Shown: positions 35,287-45,754 of the stretch, one piece after another | Position numbering within the stretch: position 1 is the first letter of the stretch | Layout of the letters: each line of letters opens with the position of its first letter | From: Cyanobacteriota bacterium SRBZ.bins.94.201705 | Lineage (GTDB): Bacteria > Cyanobacteriota > Cyanobacteriia > Cyanobacteriales > Cyanobacteriaceae | NCBI GenBank assembly: GCA_030549855.1 | Contig: JAUQQP010000039.1 | Coordinates: 1-64,000 of the forward strand | DNA length: 64,000 bases | Direction of reading: 5' to 3' | Translations under genes and position numbers: made by a program | Notes under the pieces: model-generated | The model's database searches: none | Told to the model about the DNA's origin: nothing | What the model saw: the letters and a program-made list of their open reading frames with translations, nothing else

Positions 35287-36807
35287 TCAACTCACGCTAC
35301 CAATGGCCACCAGCAGCCCCATGGCCTTGTTAATGGTTTCTTGGTATTCCCTTTCGGGCACCGAATCCGCTACGATGCCTGCCCCTGCCTGTACTGACAC
35401 TTGATATTGTTCACTACTGCCGGGGAGGGGTTGTACTATCATTGTCCTGATGGTAATGGCAGTATTCAGTTGCCCCTCAAAGTCATAATAGCCGTAGACG
35501 CCAGAATAAGGGCCCCTTCTTTCTGGTTCCAGTTCATGTATTATCTCCATAGCCCGGATTTTGGGGGCGCCACTGACTGTCCCTGCCGGAAAGGCCGCCT
35601 TAAGGGCATCCCAGGCATTGTATTGAGGCTCCAACTCTCCCACAATGTTGCTGACAATGTGCATTACATGGGAATACCGTTCAATTACCATTAGCTCGTC
35701 CACATGAACACTACCTTTGACACATACCCGTCCTAGGTCATTTCTCCCCAAATCCACCAACATCACATGTTCCGCCCTCTCCTTGGGATCATTTAACAAC
35801 TCCTTGGCCAGTTGTTGATCCTCCTTCTGGGTTTTACCCCGTGGACGAGTCCCAGCAATTGGTCTGATAATGGCCTTAGTCTTCCCCTCCTCCGTCTTTT
35901 CCACCTTTACCATCACCTCTGGGGATGACCCTATCAACTGCCAGCCGTCAAAATTGTAGTAGGCCATGTAGGGGGACGGATTTATTACCCTTAAAGCCCT
36001 GTATAATTCAAACGGGTTACCTCTATAATTGGCCTTTAATTTTTGTGATATTACAACCTGGAATATATCACCGGCCCTTATATATTCCTTGGCCTTGACA
36101 ACACTGGCACAAAAGGCCTCTTTACTAAAATTACTCTGATAGGAGACTTTTTGGGGGCGGGGATTCAATTCAAAAGGCCTAGCAGAAACCGGCAGTGGCA
36201 GTTGTAACTTTAGTACCAGTTTGGAGATTTTCTCGCAGGCCTGTTGATATATTTGTTCTAAACTGAGTCCAGATTGTCTCAAATCAGCATAGGCAATAGC
36301 CCATATTTTCCTCTTCACCTGGTCAAAAATTAAAAGATGGTCAACCTGCATCCAGATACCATCGGGCAGACTGTCATTGTCGGGAGGATACACCTTCACC
36401 CGTGGCTCAATCCAAGAAATTAACTCGTATCCCCAATAGCCAAACAAGCCGCCAATCCCCGGAGGCAACTCTGGCAGTTTTACCGGTTTGATAGACTGGA
36501 TGCACTCTTGGACAATCTCCAGGGGATTACCATAAAATTTCACCACCCGGCCATCCCTGTGAATCTGTTTTGTCTCATTGCCCCTGGATTCTAACACCCA
36601 AACAGGATCACATCCTAGCAGACTATATCTACCCAGATTTTCACCACCCTCCACTGACTCCAACAAAAAGCTGTAAGGGTGATCAGCACACACCTTATAC
36701 CACGCCGACACCGGTGTTTCCAAGTCTGCCACTAATTCCCTATATACCGGAATAAAATTCCCCTGGTCTACTAATTGTGAGAAGGTGGTAAAATCGGGAA
36801 AGATCAT
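35287..36807 (-). CDS. trpE: Anthranilate synthase component I
   Basis: 506 aa. Makes anthranilate from chorismate with the TrpG amidotransferase. The tryptophan feedback motif LLES is at 48-51; the chorismate-binding half is complete: PYMAYYNFDGWQLIGSSPEV, RPIAGTRPRG, EHVMLVDLGRNDLGRV, SGAPKIRAMEIIHELEP, QAGAGIVADS. The presence of LLES suggests tryptophan inhibition. trpG is not adjacent. Other chorismate-binding enzymes (PabB, isochorismate synthase) are less likely because of the LLES motif and length. Confidence 0.92.
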   Translation of the reverse strand: MIFPDFTTFSQLVDQGNFIPVYRELVADLETPVSAWYKVCADHPYSFLLESVEGGENLGRYSLLGCDPVWVLESRGNETKQIHRDGRVVKFYGNPLEIVQECIQSIKPVKLPELPPGIGGLFGYWGYELISWIEPRVKVYPPDNDSLPDGIWMQVDHLLIFDQVKRKIWAIAYADLRQSGLSLEQIYQQACEKISKLVLKLQLPLPVSARPFELNPRPQKVSYQSNFSKEAFCASVVKAKEYIRAGDIFQVVISQKLKANYRGNPFELYRALRVINPSPYMAYYNFDGWQLIGSSPEVMVKVEKTEEGKTKAIIRPIAGTRPRGKTQKEDQQLAKELLNDPKERAEHVMLVDLGRNDLGRVCVKGSVHVDELMVIERYSHVMHIVSNIVGELEPQYNAWDALKAAFPAGTVSGAPKIRAMEIIHELEPERRGPYSGVYGYYDFEGQLNTAITIRTMIVQPLPGSSEQYQVSVQAGAGIVADSVPEREYQETINKAMGLLVAIGSVS

Positions 36808-36864
36808 GAGAAATTCAACCGTCTTGGTCGCCTTTGCTTTTGTTTATGTCAAGACAATTTTACC

Positions 36865-37608
36865 CTAAATTTCCTCCCCATTTCCCTTTTTGTTAACCCC
36901 ATAGTGGACAAAAATCTCCTCTCCCACTACCTTCACCTCCACCAGCTTCAGACTAACAGGAAGGGGGAAATCTGCCAACAGGGAGGGGGAAACAATGCCT
37001 AAAGCAGAAGTCTTGCCCATCAACAAAGGGCAAATAGTCAACCACAAATCGTCAACCAGCCCCAATTTCAGAAGAGAAGAAAATAAATTAGCACCACCTA
37101 AAACCCCTATTTTTCTGTAACCCAGACTATAAAACTTGGCCATCAACTCCACCCAATCCAAAGGATAATCTACTATAAAAAACTCCTGGAAAAAACCCGA
37201 CTTACCCCTCCCCTCTCCCAAAACACCAGCCTCCGCCTCCCGCCTCTGCCAATTCTGCAATCCCTCAAAGGTGGTAATTAAACCACGGGGCAAAGGTTGG
37301 GAAAAAAAACGCCAATGGGGCAGCAACTGTCCTGAAATGGAACACACCACATGCAAGGGTTGGGGCGGCTGTTGTCTTTCTTCTCTTTCTCGTAATAATT
37401 CTGGCTCCCTTACCACTATACTGGTCTGATAGGCCCTCAGAGTATTAGCCCCAAATATCACCGCATCACATTGGGCCACCTGCCTTTCTAGATGCCTTAA
37501 ATCCGCCTTTGAACTAAACCTGGCCGCCTGGTACACCCCCTCACTTATCTTCCCATCCACACTTATGGCCATAATGGCCGTCACATAAGGCAATTTCTTT
37601 TCCCTCAC
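36865..37608 (-). CDS. RibD C-terminal (dihydrofolate-reductase-like) family protein
   Basis: 247 aa from the GTG at 37608, which has GGGGGGAG upstream; the frame can also start with GTG at 37656. Reductase domain of the RibD/HTP type: YVTAIMAISVDGKIS at the start, RHLERQVAQCDAVIFGANTLRAY, and KIGVLGGANLFSSLLKLGLVDDLWLTICPLLMG. These enzymes reduce 5-amino-6-(ribosylamino)uracil phosphate in flavin synthesis with NADPH. No deaminase domain is fused, so this is a stand-alone reductase or a related enzyme. Confidence 0.75.
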   Translation of the reverse strand: MREKKLPYVTAIMAISVDGKISEGVYQAARFSSKADLRHLERQVAQCDAVIFGANTLRAYQTSIVVREPELLREREERQQPPQPLHVVCSISGQLLPHWRFFSQPLPRGLITTFEGLQNWQRREAEAGVLGEGRGKSGFFQEFFIVDYPLDWVELMAKFYSLGYRKIGVLGGANLFSSLLKLGLVDDLWLTICPLLMGKTSALGIVSPSLLADFPLPVSLKLVEVKVVGEEIFVHYGVNKKGNGEEI

Positions 37609-37730
37609 CTTCTCCCCCCTTTTTAAGGACAAAGGCCGCCCCTCCTCCACCGCCACGGGCGAAGAAAAGACGGCCTATGGTACACATCACCATTATAGCA
37701 AAAAAAAAAGAAGTTGTCAAGGCCCATTAG

Positions 37731-37764
37731 AAAAAAAAACCTAACCCCCCCCTTCCCGGGAGGG
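37731..37764 (-). terminator. Rho-independent terminator of the cpeBA operon
   Basis: On the minus strand CCCTCCC (37758-37764) pairs with GGGGGGG (37746-37752, one U-G) around a GGGAA loop, then TTAG and a nine-T tract (37731-37739). It lies 53 nt downstream of the cpeA stop and directly upstream of the RibD-like gene transcribed the same way, so it ends the phycoerythrin transcript. Confidence 0.75.
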
Positions 37765-37816
37765 CATTGGAGTGACTTGGAGGCAGGGGCAAAAGGGCAC
37801 CCCTACCGTTGTAAAA

Positions 37817-38344
<528 letters not shown>

Positions 38345-38411
38345 CTAAAGTGTTGGACTTTATGTGGACTTCCCCTGTAGGGCAATTGGCCTTTTCAAAT
38401 CTCCCTTCAGC

Positions 38412-38993
<582 letters not shown>

Positions 38994-39009
38994 CTACTTT
39001 ACTTTGCTT

Positions 39010-39105
39010 CAGTTCCCTGTGGAACTGTCCGACTATCAAGATAAAACATTTCCCCAGATTTTTCCCTTTTTGAGAAAACTAATTAATAATCTGTAACATT
39101 TCCCC
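39010..39105 (-). promoter_or_regulatory. cpeB leader hairpin and repeated promoter element
   Basis: A hairpin CAGTTCC-CTGT-GGAACTG lies at 39010-39027, 38 nt upstream of the cpeB ATG. Further upstream the element GGGGAAATGTT (minus strand) occurs twice, at 39045-39055 and 39095-39105, exactly 50 bp apart. The spacing is close to five DNA turns, so a regulator could bind on one face. Light or chromatic control is a possibility but not shown by the sequence. Confidence 0.4.
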
Positions 39106-39202
39106 AAAAAACTGATTCTTTCCACGTATTTCCTTGGTTTTCATCTCCTCGTTCTTCTTTTTCTTTAAAAAAGTTTACATTTTTTTACATTTATTTAAAA
39201 GA

Positions 39203-40951
39203 CTAGGCGAGAATCTCCTCCAGTTGATGTTGCAGCCAAAGAGACTTGTAGAGGCCATCCTGAGACAAGAGGGATTCATGGGTGCCAGTTTGGACAATGA
39301 GGCCATCCTTCATCACCAAAATGCGATCGGCTAGGGGTGCCGCCGATAACTGATGGGTGATAAAGATGATGGTTTTGCCCTTTTGTTGTTTTAGATTTTC
39401 TAGAATCTGGCTGGCAGTCTTATTGTCTACACTAGAGAGAGCGTCATCCAGAATCAAAATGGGAGCATTGGCGTATAATGCCCTAGCAAGACAGGTGCGT
39501 TGTCTTTGCCCCCCAGAAAGAGAAATCCCCCTTTCTCCCACCAGGGTTTCATATTGTTGGGGGAAGGTGATGATTTCCTGGTGGATTTGTGCTTCCTTAG
39601 CAGCGTATATCACCTCCATCATTTCCCCTGGAGGGTTAGCATAGGCTATATTGTCTTTTACAGTGGTGGAAAACAGAAAACTCTCCTGGGGCACATAGGC
39701 TATCGCCCTACGCAAATCCGCCAACGCTATCTTTGTCACATCAATGCCATCTATAAACAGCTGTCCTGGGGAAATATCCAATAGGCGAGGGATAGCACTA
39801 GCCAGAGTAGACTTGCCGGCACCAATCAACCCCACAATAGCTACCAATTCCCCCGGTTGGATTTCAAAATTAATATTCTTCAACGCCGGTTTGTTACTGT
39901 TAGGATAGCTATAGGTCAGATTCACTGCCTTAATTTCCCCACGCACCTTTTCCAAGGGTAGGGGGATGGCGTCGGGGGCATCTTTAATTTTCGGTTGTGC
40001 CTCCATAATCGCTTCCACCCTGTCAATACTTACTTCTCCCCTCTGATAGGTGGTAATCGTAAATCCCAGCAAGGCTGTGGGGAAAACTAGTCTCTCTACA
40101 TAGATAATTAGGGCAATGAAATCCCCCACCGTAATGGCCCCTTTTTCAATATCCCCCGTCCCAAACCACAGTACAATCAAAAGACTTATGTTAGCGATTC
40201 CTGCAATTATAGGAAACAGTAAATTCCTGGTTAGCGCTAGTTTTAAATTTGCCTTTAACAGCCTCTTATTTTTTTCCGCAAATGCCCTCCTTTCATTCTC
40301 TTCTTGGGCGTATATTTTTATCAGCGAAATCCCACTTATATCCTCTTGAATCAACTCGCTAATATCCGACAATCTCTCTTGCACCTCTAGTTGGGCTGCC
40401 CTCAGTTTATCGCTAAACAATTGCACGGTTATTAACATCAAAGGATAAATAGCCAACGCCATCAAACTCAGCTTTACATCAATAAGCAACATGGCTGGCA
40501 AAGTCAAACCATAGGCAAAAATGGTATTAGCCAGACTGAGGATGGCAAATCCCACTAGACGGCGGATATTATCTACATCACTGGTTGCCCTATTGATTAA
40601 GTCTCCCGAGGTATTAGTATAAAAATAGGATGGTTCCAGGGTTAAAATATGCTCAAAAATTCTCTGTTTTAGGTCAAATTCTACCTGTCTTCCCACTCCA
40701 AATATTAGTATCCTGGATGCCATCCTTATCGCCCACATTATACAGGCCAAAACGAAAAGAAAAATTACATAGGCTCCCAGCAGTCTAAAACTAAAACTTT
40801 TCTGTAAATCGTCAAAAATTTTCTTTATCAGCCATGGGATATAAACTCCGAGAATGTTGACAACAAATAAGGCAGAAATCCCCCAGTATAAAGATTTTTT
40901 GTAGGGGCCTAAATAGGAAAGCAATTTGCGAAAACGAGTGCGTCTCCCCAT
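39203..40951 (-). CDS. ABC exporter, fused permease and ATPase
   Basis: 582 aa. Type IV ABC half-transporter: six transmembrane helices (about 1-310), then a nucleotide-binding domain with Walker A GLIGAGKST (K380), Q-loop QESFLFS, signature LSGGQRQR, Walker B ILILDDALSSVD and the H-loop ITHQ. MsbA-like lipid or drug exporters have this layout; it works as a homodimer. Transcribed alone between the cpe operon and a sugar transferase. Substrate unknown; a lipid flippase role is only a guess. Confidence 0.88.
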   Translation of the reverse strand: MGRRTRFRKLLSYLGPYKKSLYWGISALFVVNILGVYIPWLIKKIFDDLQKSFSFRLLGAYVIFLFVLACIMWAIRMASRILIFGVGRQVEFDLKQRIFEHILTLEPSYFYTNTSGDLINRATSDVDNIRRLVGFAILSLANTIFAYGLTLPAMLLIDVKLSLMALAIYPLMLITVQLFSDKLRAAQLEVQERLSDISELIQEDISGISLIKIYAQEENERRAFAEKNKRLLKANLKLALTRNLLFPIIAGIANISLLIVLWFGTGDIEKGAITVGDFIALIIYVERLVFPTALLGFTITTYQRGEVSIDRVEAIMEAQPKIKDAPDAIPLPLEKVRGEIKAVNLTYSYPNSNKPALKNINFEIQPGELVAIVGLIGAGKSTLASAIPRLLDISPGQLFIDGIDVTKIALADLRRAIAYVPQESFLFSTTVKDNIAYANPPGEMMEVIYAAKEAQIHQEIITFPQQYETLVGERGISLSGGQRQRTCLARALYANAPILILDDALSSVDNKTASQILENLKQQKGKTIIFITHQLSAAPLADRILVMKDGLIVQTGTHESLLSQDGLYKSLWLQHQLEEILA

Positions 40952-41051
40952 CTGATGACCATTTGTAAATTTTGTTTACAATTATTTTAAACCGGAAGGG
41001 GATTACGGGTTGGTAGGGAAAAGGCTTTGTCCTTTTCCAGGGGGATAGGGA

Positions 41052-41765
41052 TTAATAGGCACCATTTTTGTGGGGGAAAAGAATCACGCCAATGGTTTTG
41101 ATGATAATCCAGAGATCCAGTAACCAGTTGTAGTGATTCACGTAGTACACATCAATGAGGACTCGTTGGGGATAAGGGAGGTCATTCCGTCCAGACACCT
41201 GCCATAATCCAGTAATACCGGGTTTAATAGTCAAAACCTTGTAGATTTTGTTACCATACTTATGTAACTCTTCAGGTACAAGAGGACGAGGCCCTACCAC
41301 ACTCATGTCACCTTTTAAAACATTCCAGAATTGGGGAAACTCGTCCAGACTGGTAACCCTTAAAAATCTACCAATGGGGGTGACACGGGGGTCGTTTTTC
41401 AGCTTAAAATTCTCCTCAAACTCCCTTCTCATCTCCGGGTTTTCCGCCAGCATTTTTGCTAAAACCTTGTCCGCATCTACCACCATGGTGCGAAACTTGA
41501 TACACTTGAAATGTTTAAAATTCTTTCCCACCCTCTCTTGAGTGTAGAAAATGGGCCCTGGGGAACTAATGGCTATCAGAATGGAGATGATAAGATAAAG
41601 GGGGGAGAATACTATTAACACAGTGGCGGAAAAAACGATGTCGAAGGCCCGTTTATAGAATTCTTTGCTGATTCTAACCCGTTTTCGACTGGGGGGGTTT
41701 ATTAATCTAAGTCTTGCCAGGCTTTGAATCACCCTGACAGACAACGGTTGGCTGTTGACAGTCAT
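41052..41765 (-). CDS. Undecaprenyl-phosphate sugar phosphotransferase (bacterial sugar transferase)
   Basis: 237 aa. One transmembrane helix (about 35-65, FDIVFSATVLIVFSPLYL) and the catalytic core: SSPGPIFYTQERVGKNFKHFKCIKFRTM, RVTPIGRFLRVTSLDEFPQFWNVLKGDMSVVGPRPL, KPGITGLWQVSGRND. This is the WcaJ/PglC-type monotopic phosphoglycosyltransferase that starts exopolysaccharide or O-antigen repeat assembly on the lipid carrier. It lacks the long N-terminal membrane domain of WbaP. The adjacent GT4 gene (141 nt upstream) could add the next sugar. Confidence 0.9.
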   Translation of the reverse strand: MTVNSQPLSVRVIQSLARLRLINPPSRKRVRISKEFYKRAFDIVFSATVLIVFSPLYLIISILIAISSPGPIFYTQERVGKNFKHFKCIKFRTMVVDADKVLAKMLAENPEMRREFEENFKLKNDPRVTPIGRFLRVTSLDEFPQFWNVLKGDMSVVGPRPLVPEELHKYGNKIYKVLTIKPGITGLWQVSGRNDLPYPQRVLIDVYYVNHYNWLLDLWIIIKTIGVILFPHKNGAY

Positions 41766-41905
41766 TTTTCTCCTTCACTCCACACCAAATTGTTACAGTA
41801 TTTGCAACAGTTAAACCCTAATGGTAACCGGCGATAATACTGTAACTAAGGCTTTAGATACCAATTGACTAGAATTAATTTGATTTACTATTATGACGAG
41901 AAAAT

Positions 41906-43060
41906 CTAAAATTTAAAACGTTCCTGGGGGAAGTTTTGACAACAATAGTCAAAAAAATTGAGAAACTCCCTTTGGAAGATGGGGGCATTGAATTTTTCCG
42001 CCTGTTTACGGGCATTTTCCGGTTGAAATTGTTTTTCCCAGGTGATAAAAGTGTCAATAGCCTCTAGCAAACCCTCTACCGTCTGAGGATAGAATAATAT
42101 ACCGGTACCCTGGGAAGGATTCTGGCGAATATCCACTACAGTTTCGAGGGCCCCTCCCCCAGCATAAGCTATTACAGGGGTACCACAGGCTTGAGCCTCC
42201 ACCAGGGCAATGCCAAAATCCTCACAGGCAGCATAGACAAAAGCCTTTGCCTGGGCCATATATTGTTTTAGGGTAGTTTGGTCTACTCGTCCCAGAAAGG
42301 TGATATTATTCTTAGCAATCTTCTTGAGTTTTTTAAACTCGGCCCCATCTCCGATAACCACTAGAGGCAGTCCATTGCGATTAAAGGCTTCCACTATGAG
42401 ATTCACCTTTTTGTAGCTGACTAGACGGGAGACTGTGAGGTAATAGTCAGACTTTTGTGGCTGAAAGGGAAACTGGGAAACCTGTACTGGCGGGTAGATT
42501 ACTTTAGCATGACGACGATAACAACGCCAAATACGACGGGCAGTATGCTGAGAATTAGCAATAAAAAAATCCACCCTGTTGGCAGAAATTACATCCCACT
42601 GACGCAGACGATGTAACAGATAGCGGGTAAGGATTCCCGGGATTCCCCTCCCTGCTTTTGTATTTTTCAGGTAGTCGAAGGTCAAATCCCAGGCATAGCG
42701 CATGGGCGTATGACAATAACAAATATGGGGTTGATCGGGACGGGTGATAACCCCCTTGGCTACTGCATGGGAGGAAGACAGGACTACATCATATTCTGTC
42801 ACGTCTAATTGCTCAATGGCAAGGGGCAACAGTGGCAGATACTTCTGGACACCACTACGACTGAAGGGGAAATATTGAAGGAAGGAAGTTATTATCTGTC
42901 TGTTGTAAAGATAGCTGTGGGGGTTGGTGGATTCAAAGTCAATGAGGGCAAACAGTTGGGCGTCAATGAGTTGGAGTATTTCCTTTACTACTAATTCTGA
43001 GCCTCCTGTAGCCTCGGGGGTAAGCCACTCATGGACTAGGGCTACTTTCATGTTTTCCAT
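41906..43060 (-). CDS. Glycosyltransferase family 4
   Basis: 384 aa. MKVALVHEWLTPEATGGSELVV at the N-terminus is the acceptor-domain start; SRLVSYKKVNLIVEAFN (about 210) and ACEDFGIALVEAQACGTPVIAYAGGGALETV (about 293-323) form the nucleotide-sugar site with the EX7E-like pair. GT-B retaining fold. It lies just after ssb (9 nt) and before the sugar transferase, so the two sugar genes probably act in one polysaccharide pathway. Donor sugar unknown. Confidence 0.88.
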   Translation of the reverse strand: MENMKVALVHEWLTPEATGGSELVVKEILQLIDAQLFALIDFESTNPHSYLYNRQIITSFLQYFPFSRSGVQKYLPLLPLAIEQLDVTEYDVVLSSSHAVAKGVITRPDQPHICYCHTPMRYAWDLTFDYLKNTKAGRGIPGILTRYLLHRLRQWDVISANRVDFFIANSQHTARRIWRCYRRHAKVIYPPVQVSQFPFQPQKSDYYLTVSRLVSYKKVNLIVEAFNRNGLPLVVIGDGAEFKKLKKIAKNNITFLGRVDQTTLKQYMAQAKAFVYAACEDFGIALVEAQACGTPVIAYAGGGALETVVDIRQNPSQGTGILFYPQTVEGLLEAIDTFITWEKQFQPENARKQAEKFNAPIFQREFLNFFDYCCQNFPQERFKF

Positions 43061-43069
43061 TTAAGCCAT

Positions 43070-43444
43070 TTAAAAGGGTAGAGAATCCTCTTCCTCGTCC
43101 ACCACAGTCTCCTGTCCTTCCCCATTATCCCGTTTTGAGCCCAACAATTCAAGTCTATCCACCCTTATAATGGGTCTAGTGCGGGTTTTGCCAGTAGTAC
43201 TATCCACCCAACTGTCAAATCTTAGCACCCCCTGCACGCCAATCAAAGAGCCTTTTCTCACGTATTCAGCGGCCGTTTTAGCATTTTTGTCCCAGAATTC
43301 CAAATCAAACCAATCCGGTTCATCTTCTTTTCTGCGACGCTTCACCGCCAATGTTACAGTGCACTTCATTTTTCCCGACTCGAAATATCGCACTTCCGGG
43401 TCTCTCCCTGCCCTTCCTACCAAATGTACTATGTTGAGTTTCAT
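43070..43444 (-). CDS. ssb: Single-stranded DNA-binding protein
   Basis: 124 aa. OB-fold: MKLNIVHLVGRAGRDPEVRYFESGK, VTLAVKRRRKEDEPDWFDLEFWDKNAKTAAEYV (KxxxxxPxW DNA-binding stretch) and GSLIGVQGVLRF. The C-terminus is the acidic recruiting tip (EEEDSLPF). Short and without a long Gly/Gln linker, as in cyanobacteria. It precedes the GT4 gene by 9 nt, an odd but probably incidental partnership. Confidence 0.93.
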   Translation of the reverse strand: MKLNIVHLVGRAGRDPEVRYFESGKMKCTVTLAVKRRRKEDEPDWFDLEFWDKNAKTAAEYVRKGSLIGVQGVLRFDSWVDSTTGKTRTRPIIRVDRLELLGSKRDNGEGQETVVDEEEDSLPF

Positions 43445-43543
43445 ATCAAAGGGGAAAATGAGGCTATGCTAGTTTAATATTTATGATAGCATGGGAGAAG
43501 GAGTGAGCCATTCCCTTTTGTTTGCTCAAGCAGCAGTTTTGTC

Positions 43544-44296
43544 ATGGATGAGATTCCCGTAGCCCAGAGAGAGACTAGCGAGTATTATAGCCAGTGGCGA
43601 AGCGATGCAGGCAGAAAAAATCTCCTTTTCGGGGGGGGGATGATTTTGGCTTTATTAATGCTGTCGTGGTTTGTCCTAAGGGGGATGGTGCCGGCAACAA
43701 CTGGTCAGACAGAGGGGAAGACTGTGGAGTCGGAGATGTCAACGGTAGCCTCTTCTTCAGAGGAAGTCTCGGACAGTCTCTTAGGACATTTACCCTATGA
43801 GGAGGCACCAGCAAAAGAGTTAAAACCCATCACCCGGGATGGGAAAATCAGGCTACGGGAAAAAGCGGCAGACAAGTTTTTGCAGATGCAGAGGGATGCG
43901 GCAAAAGAGGGGGTAAAATTAGTACCCCTTTCCGGCTTTAGGAGTAAACAGGAACAAGAATACCTGTTTTTCCGGGTAAAGGAACAAAGAAAACAGGATA
44001 CTATAACTAGGGCACAGGTGAGTGCCCCTCCAGGCTATAGTGAACATCATACTGGTTATGCGGTGGACATAGGGGATGGTAATGCCCCAGGCACCAACTT
44101 AACTATAGACTTTGAAAAGACTGCCGCTTTCAGGTGGTTGAAGGCTAATGCTGCCAGATACGGCTTCGAGTTGTCCTTTCCCCGCGACAACCCCCAGGGG
44201 ATTAGTTATGAGCCATGGCACTGGCGTTATGTGGGGGATTCTCACAGTTTAGAAACCTTTTATCGGGCGCGTCAACTGGGGAGAAAAACTCCATGA
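43544..44296 (+). CDS. VanY-like D,D- or L,D-carboxypeptidase (M15B)
   Basis: 250 aa. N-terminal membrane anchor (about 28-46, LLFGGGMILALLMLSWFVL) then a flexible Ser/Glu-rich linker, then the peptidase. Zinc site of the M15B family: SEHHTGYAVDIGD (HxxxxxxD) and EPWHW (ExxH). SGFRSKQEQEYLF is the typical substrate loop. It trims the stem peptide of peptidoglycan in the periplasm. The last bases overlap the start of the Uma2 gene (ATGA), so the two are coupled. Confidence 0.9.
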   Translation: MDEIPVAQRETSEYYSQWRSDAGRKNLLFGGGMILALLMLSWFVLRGMVPATTGQTEGKTVESEMSTVASSSEEVSDSLLGHLPYEEAPAKELKPITRDGKIRLREKAADKFLQMQRDAAKEGVKLVPLSGFRSKQEQEYLFFRVKEQRKQDTITRAQVSAPPGYSEHHTGYAVDIGDGNAPGTNLTIDFEKTAAFRWLKANAARYGFELSFPRDNPQGISYEPWHWRYVGDSHSLETFYRARQLGRKTP

Positions 44297-44829
44297 CGGG
44301 AGAAGTGGGACTTGAGAAATTCTTGCAATTGCCGGAAACACAGCCGCCTCTTGAGTATCTTGAGAGGGAGATTATTCAAAAGCCCATTCCCTCCTTCCCG
44401 GAGGTGGTAGTCAGACATAAACTGTTAACAAAACTTAACGGCATAGCCTCGTCGGATTCTTCCTGGAAGGCTTTTCTGGAGTTGCGGTGTACTTTTAATG
44501 ACTATTCCCTCGTCCCTGATATAGTTGTATTAACCAGAGAACACTTCCCAGCTGAGGACAATTCTCGTATTTTTTTTCCTCCCGACTGGAGTATTGACGT
44601 CTTTTCCCCCGAACAGAGTCAGACAATAATTCTCAAGAAGGTGATTCGTTGTTTGGAGGCAGGCACCCAGCTGGCTTGGGTTATAGACATAGAAGAGAAG
44701 ACAGTTTTTGTCTATTTTCCTCAGAGAGTGGTTTTCTTTGACAGACAGGAGGATTTACTCCCCACACCCCCTTTTGCCTCTCATGTAAGCCTTACTGGGG
44801 GGGAAATTTTTTCCTGGTTGCATTTTTGA
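44293..44829 (+). CDS. Uma2 family protein (PD-(D/E)XK nuclease-like fold, DUF820)
   Basis: 178 aa from the ATG at 44293, which overlaps the TGA of the previous gene. SLVPDIVVL, WSIDVFSPEQSQ and AGTQLAWVIDIEEKTVFVY make up the DUF820 core; the usual ExLSP acidic residue is Asp here (SIDVFSP). Uma2 genes are very numerous in cyanobacteria and their biological role is unknown. Nuclease activity is inferred from the fold only. Coupling to a cell-wall peptidase is probably incidental. Confidence 0.82.
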   Translation: MTGEVGLEKFLQLPETQPPLEYLEREIIQKPIPSFPEVVVRHKLLTKLNGIASSDSSWKAFLELRCTFNDYSLVPDIVVLTREHFPAEDNSRIFFPPDWSIDVFSPEQSQTIILKKVIRCLEAGTQLAWVIDIEEKTVFVYFPQRVVFFDRQEDLLPTPPFASHVSLTGGEIFSWLHF

Positions 44830-44879
44830 TGGGGTATGGGTGGGGGTAGTGGGGCACAGGGTTATAATGGCAGGGATAA

Positions 44880-45683
44880 TCAGCTGGTAGTGGTTTGCTG
44901 GCTGACGATGGGGGAGAAGTAGGCTACTAGTGCCCCTAGGATAAAGCCTATGACATTGCGAAACACCGGTAACCAGTCAGAGGTGCGTGACACTACTGGG
45001 CCCATACCGAAGGCTACAAAGAGAATCCCCCACAAAGGTGACATGATTAATACCCACTGCCAGGCGAAAATTTGACCTGGTTTACGGGGTAGGGCGGCCA
45101 GACCAAAGACTACACCTCCTACAATAGATGTTACTAGGGTTAAAATCCACTGTTCTTTAGGCAAACCCGGTACTACCAAACAGCCTCCCTGTAGTAGACA
45201 GCTTTCCACGGTGTGTACTGTATTGACGATGGCATTATTTTCCCCATTTTCCCTGACATAGTACATGTTGCCGAAACGGGTTTGTAGTTCAATCCAAAAA
45301 GTCCTAGGCAACAATTCATATACTTTATCTCCCACACTGAAGGCTAACAGGTTTCCCCCTCTGCCATCTGCCACCAGGAGAATACTTTTCTCGTCCAAAT
45401 CCCAGAATTTTATCACAGCCCTTCCTGGGGATTGGTCATATTGGGTTAACACTCTCAACTTCCATCCCGTTTTTGCCTCAAAGTCTTCTAATTCCTTCAC
45501 CAACGACTCTTGTTGAATATCTGGCAAATAGTTAGCTAAATCCACCACTGGTGTGACTTCCTTCGGCAACAGTTGGGGGTTGTTTACTGCTTTGGCAGTG
45601 GCGGGGAGGACTAACCAACAACTTAGAATTACCACTAATAGGCATAAAATTTGGCCTATTGCTCTTTTTACACCACCTTTCAT
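44880..45683 (-). CDS. TPM domain protein, Psb32-like
   Basis: 267 aa. Signal peptide (about 10-32, LCLLVVILSCWLVLPATAKA), TPM phosphatase-like domain (about 45-180, VVDLANYLPDIQQESLVKELEDFEAKTGWKL), then about three hydrophobic segments near the C-terminus. Psb32 in cyanobacteria is a TPM protein linked to photosystem II assembly and repair; the same domain is found in plant TLP18.3. Only one pair of Cys (C186, C192) is present. The Psb32 identity is a family-level guess. Confidence 0.65.
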   Translation of the reverse strand: MKGGVKRAIGQILCLLVVILSCWLVLPATAKAVNNPQLLPKEVTPVVDLANYLPDIQQESLVKELEDFEAKTGWKLRVLTQYDQSPGRAVIKFWDLDEKSILLVADGRGGNLLAFSVGDKVYELLPRTFWIELQTRFGNMYYVRENGENNAIVNTVHTVESCLLQGGCLVVPGLPKEQWILTLVTSIVGGVVFGLAALPRKPGQIFAWQWVLIMSPLWGILFVAFGMGPVVSRTSDWLPVFRNVIGFILGALVAYFSPIVSQQTTTS

Positions 45684-45754
45684 ATCACCCTGTGGATTAA
45701 CAACGAGAGATTTTTTTAAGTTTCTTTACAAATATTAACTTTTATTTTAACCTA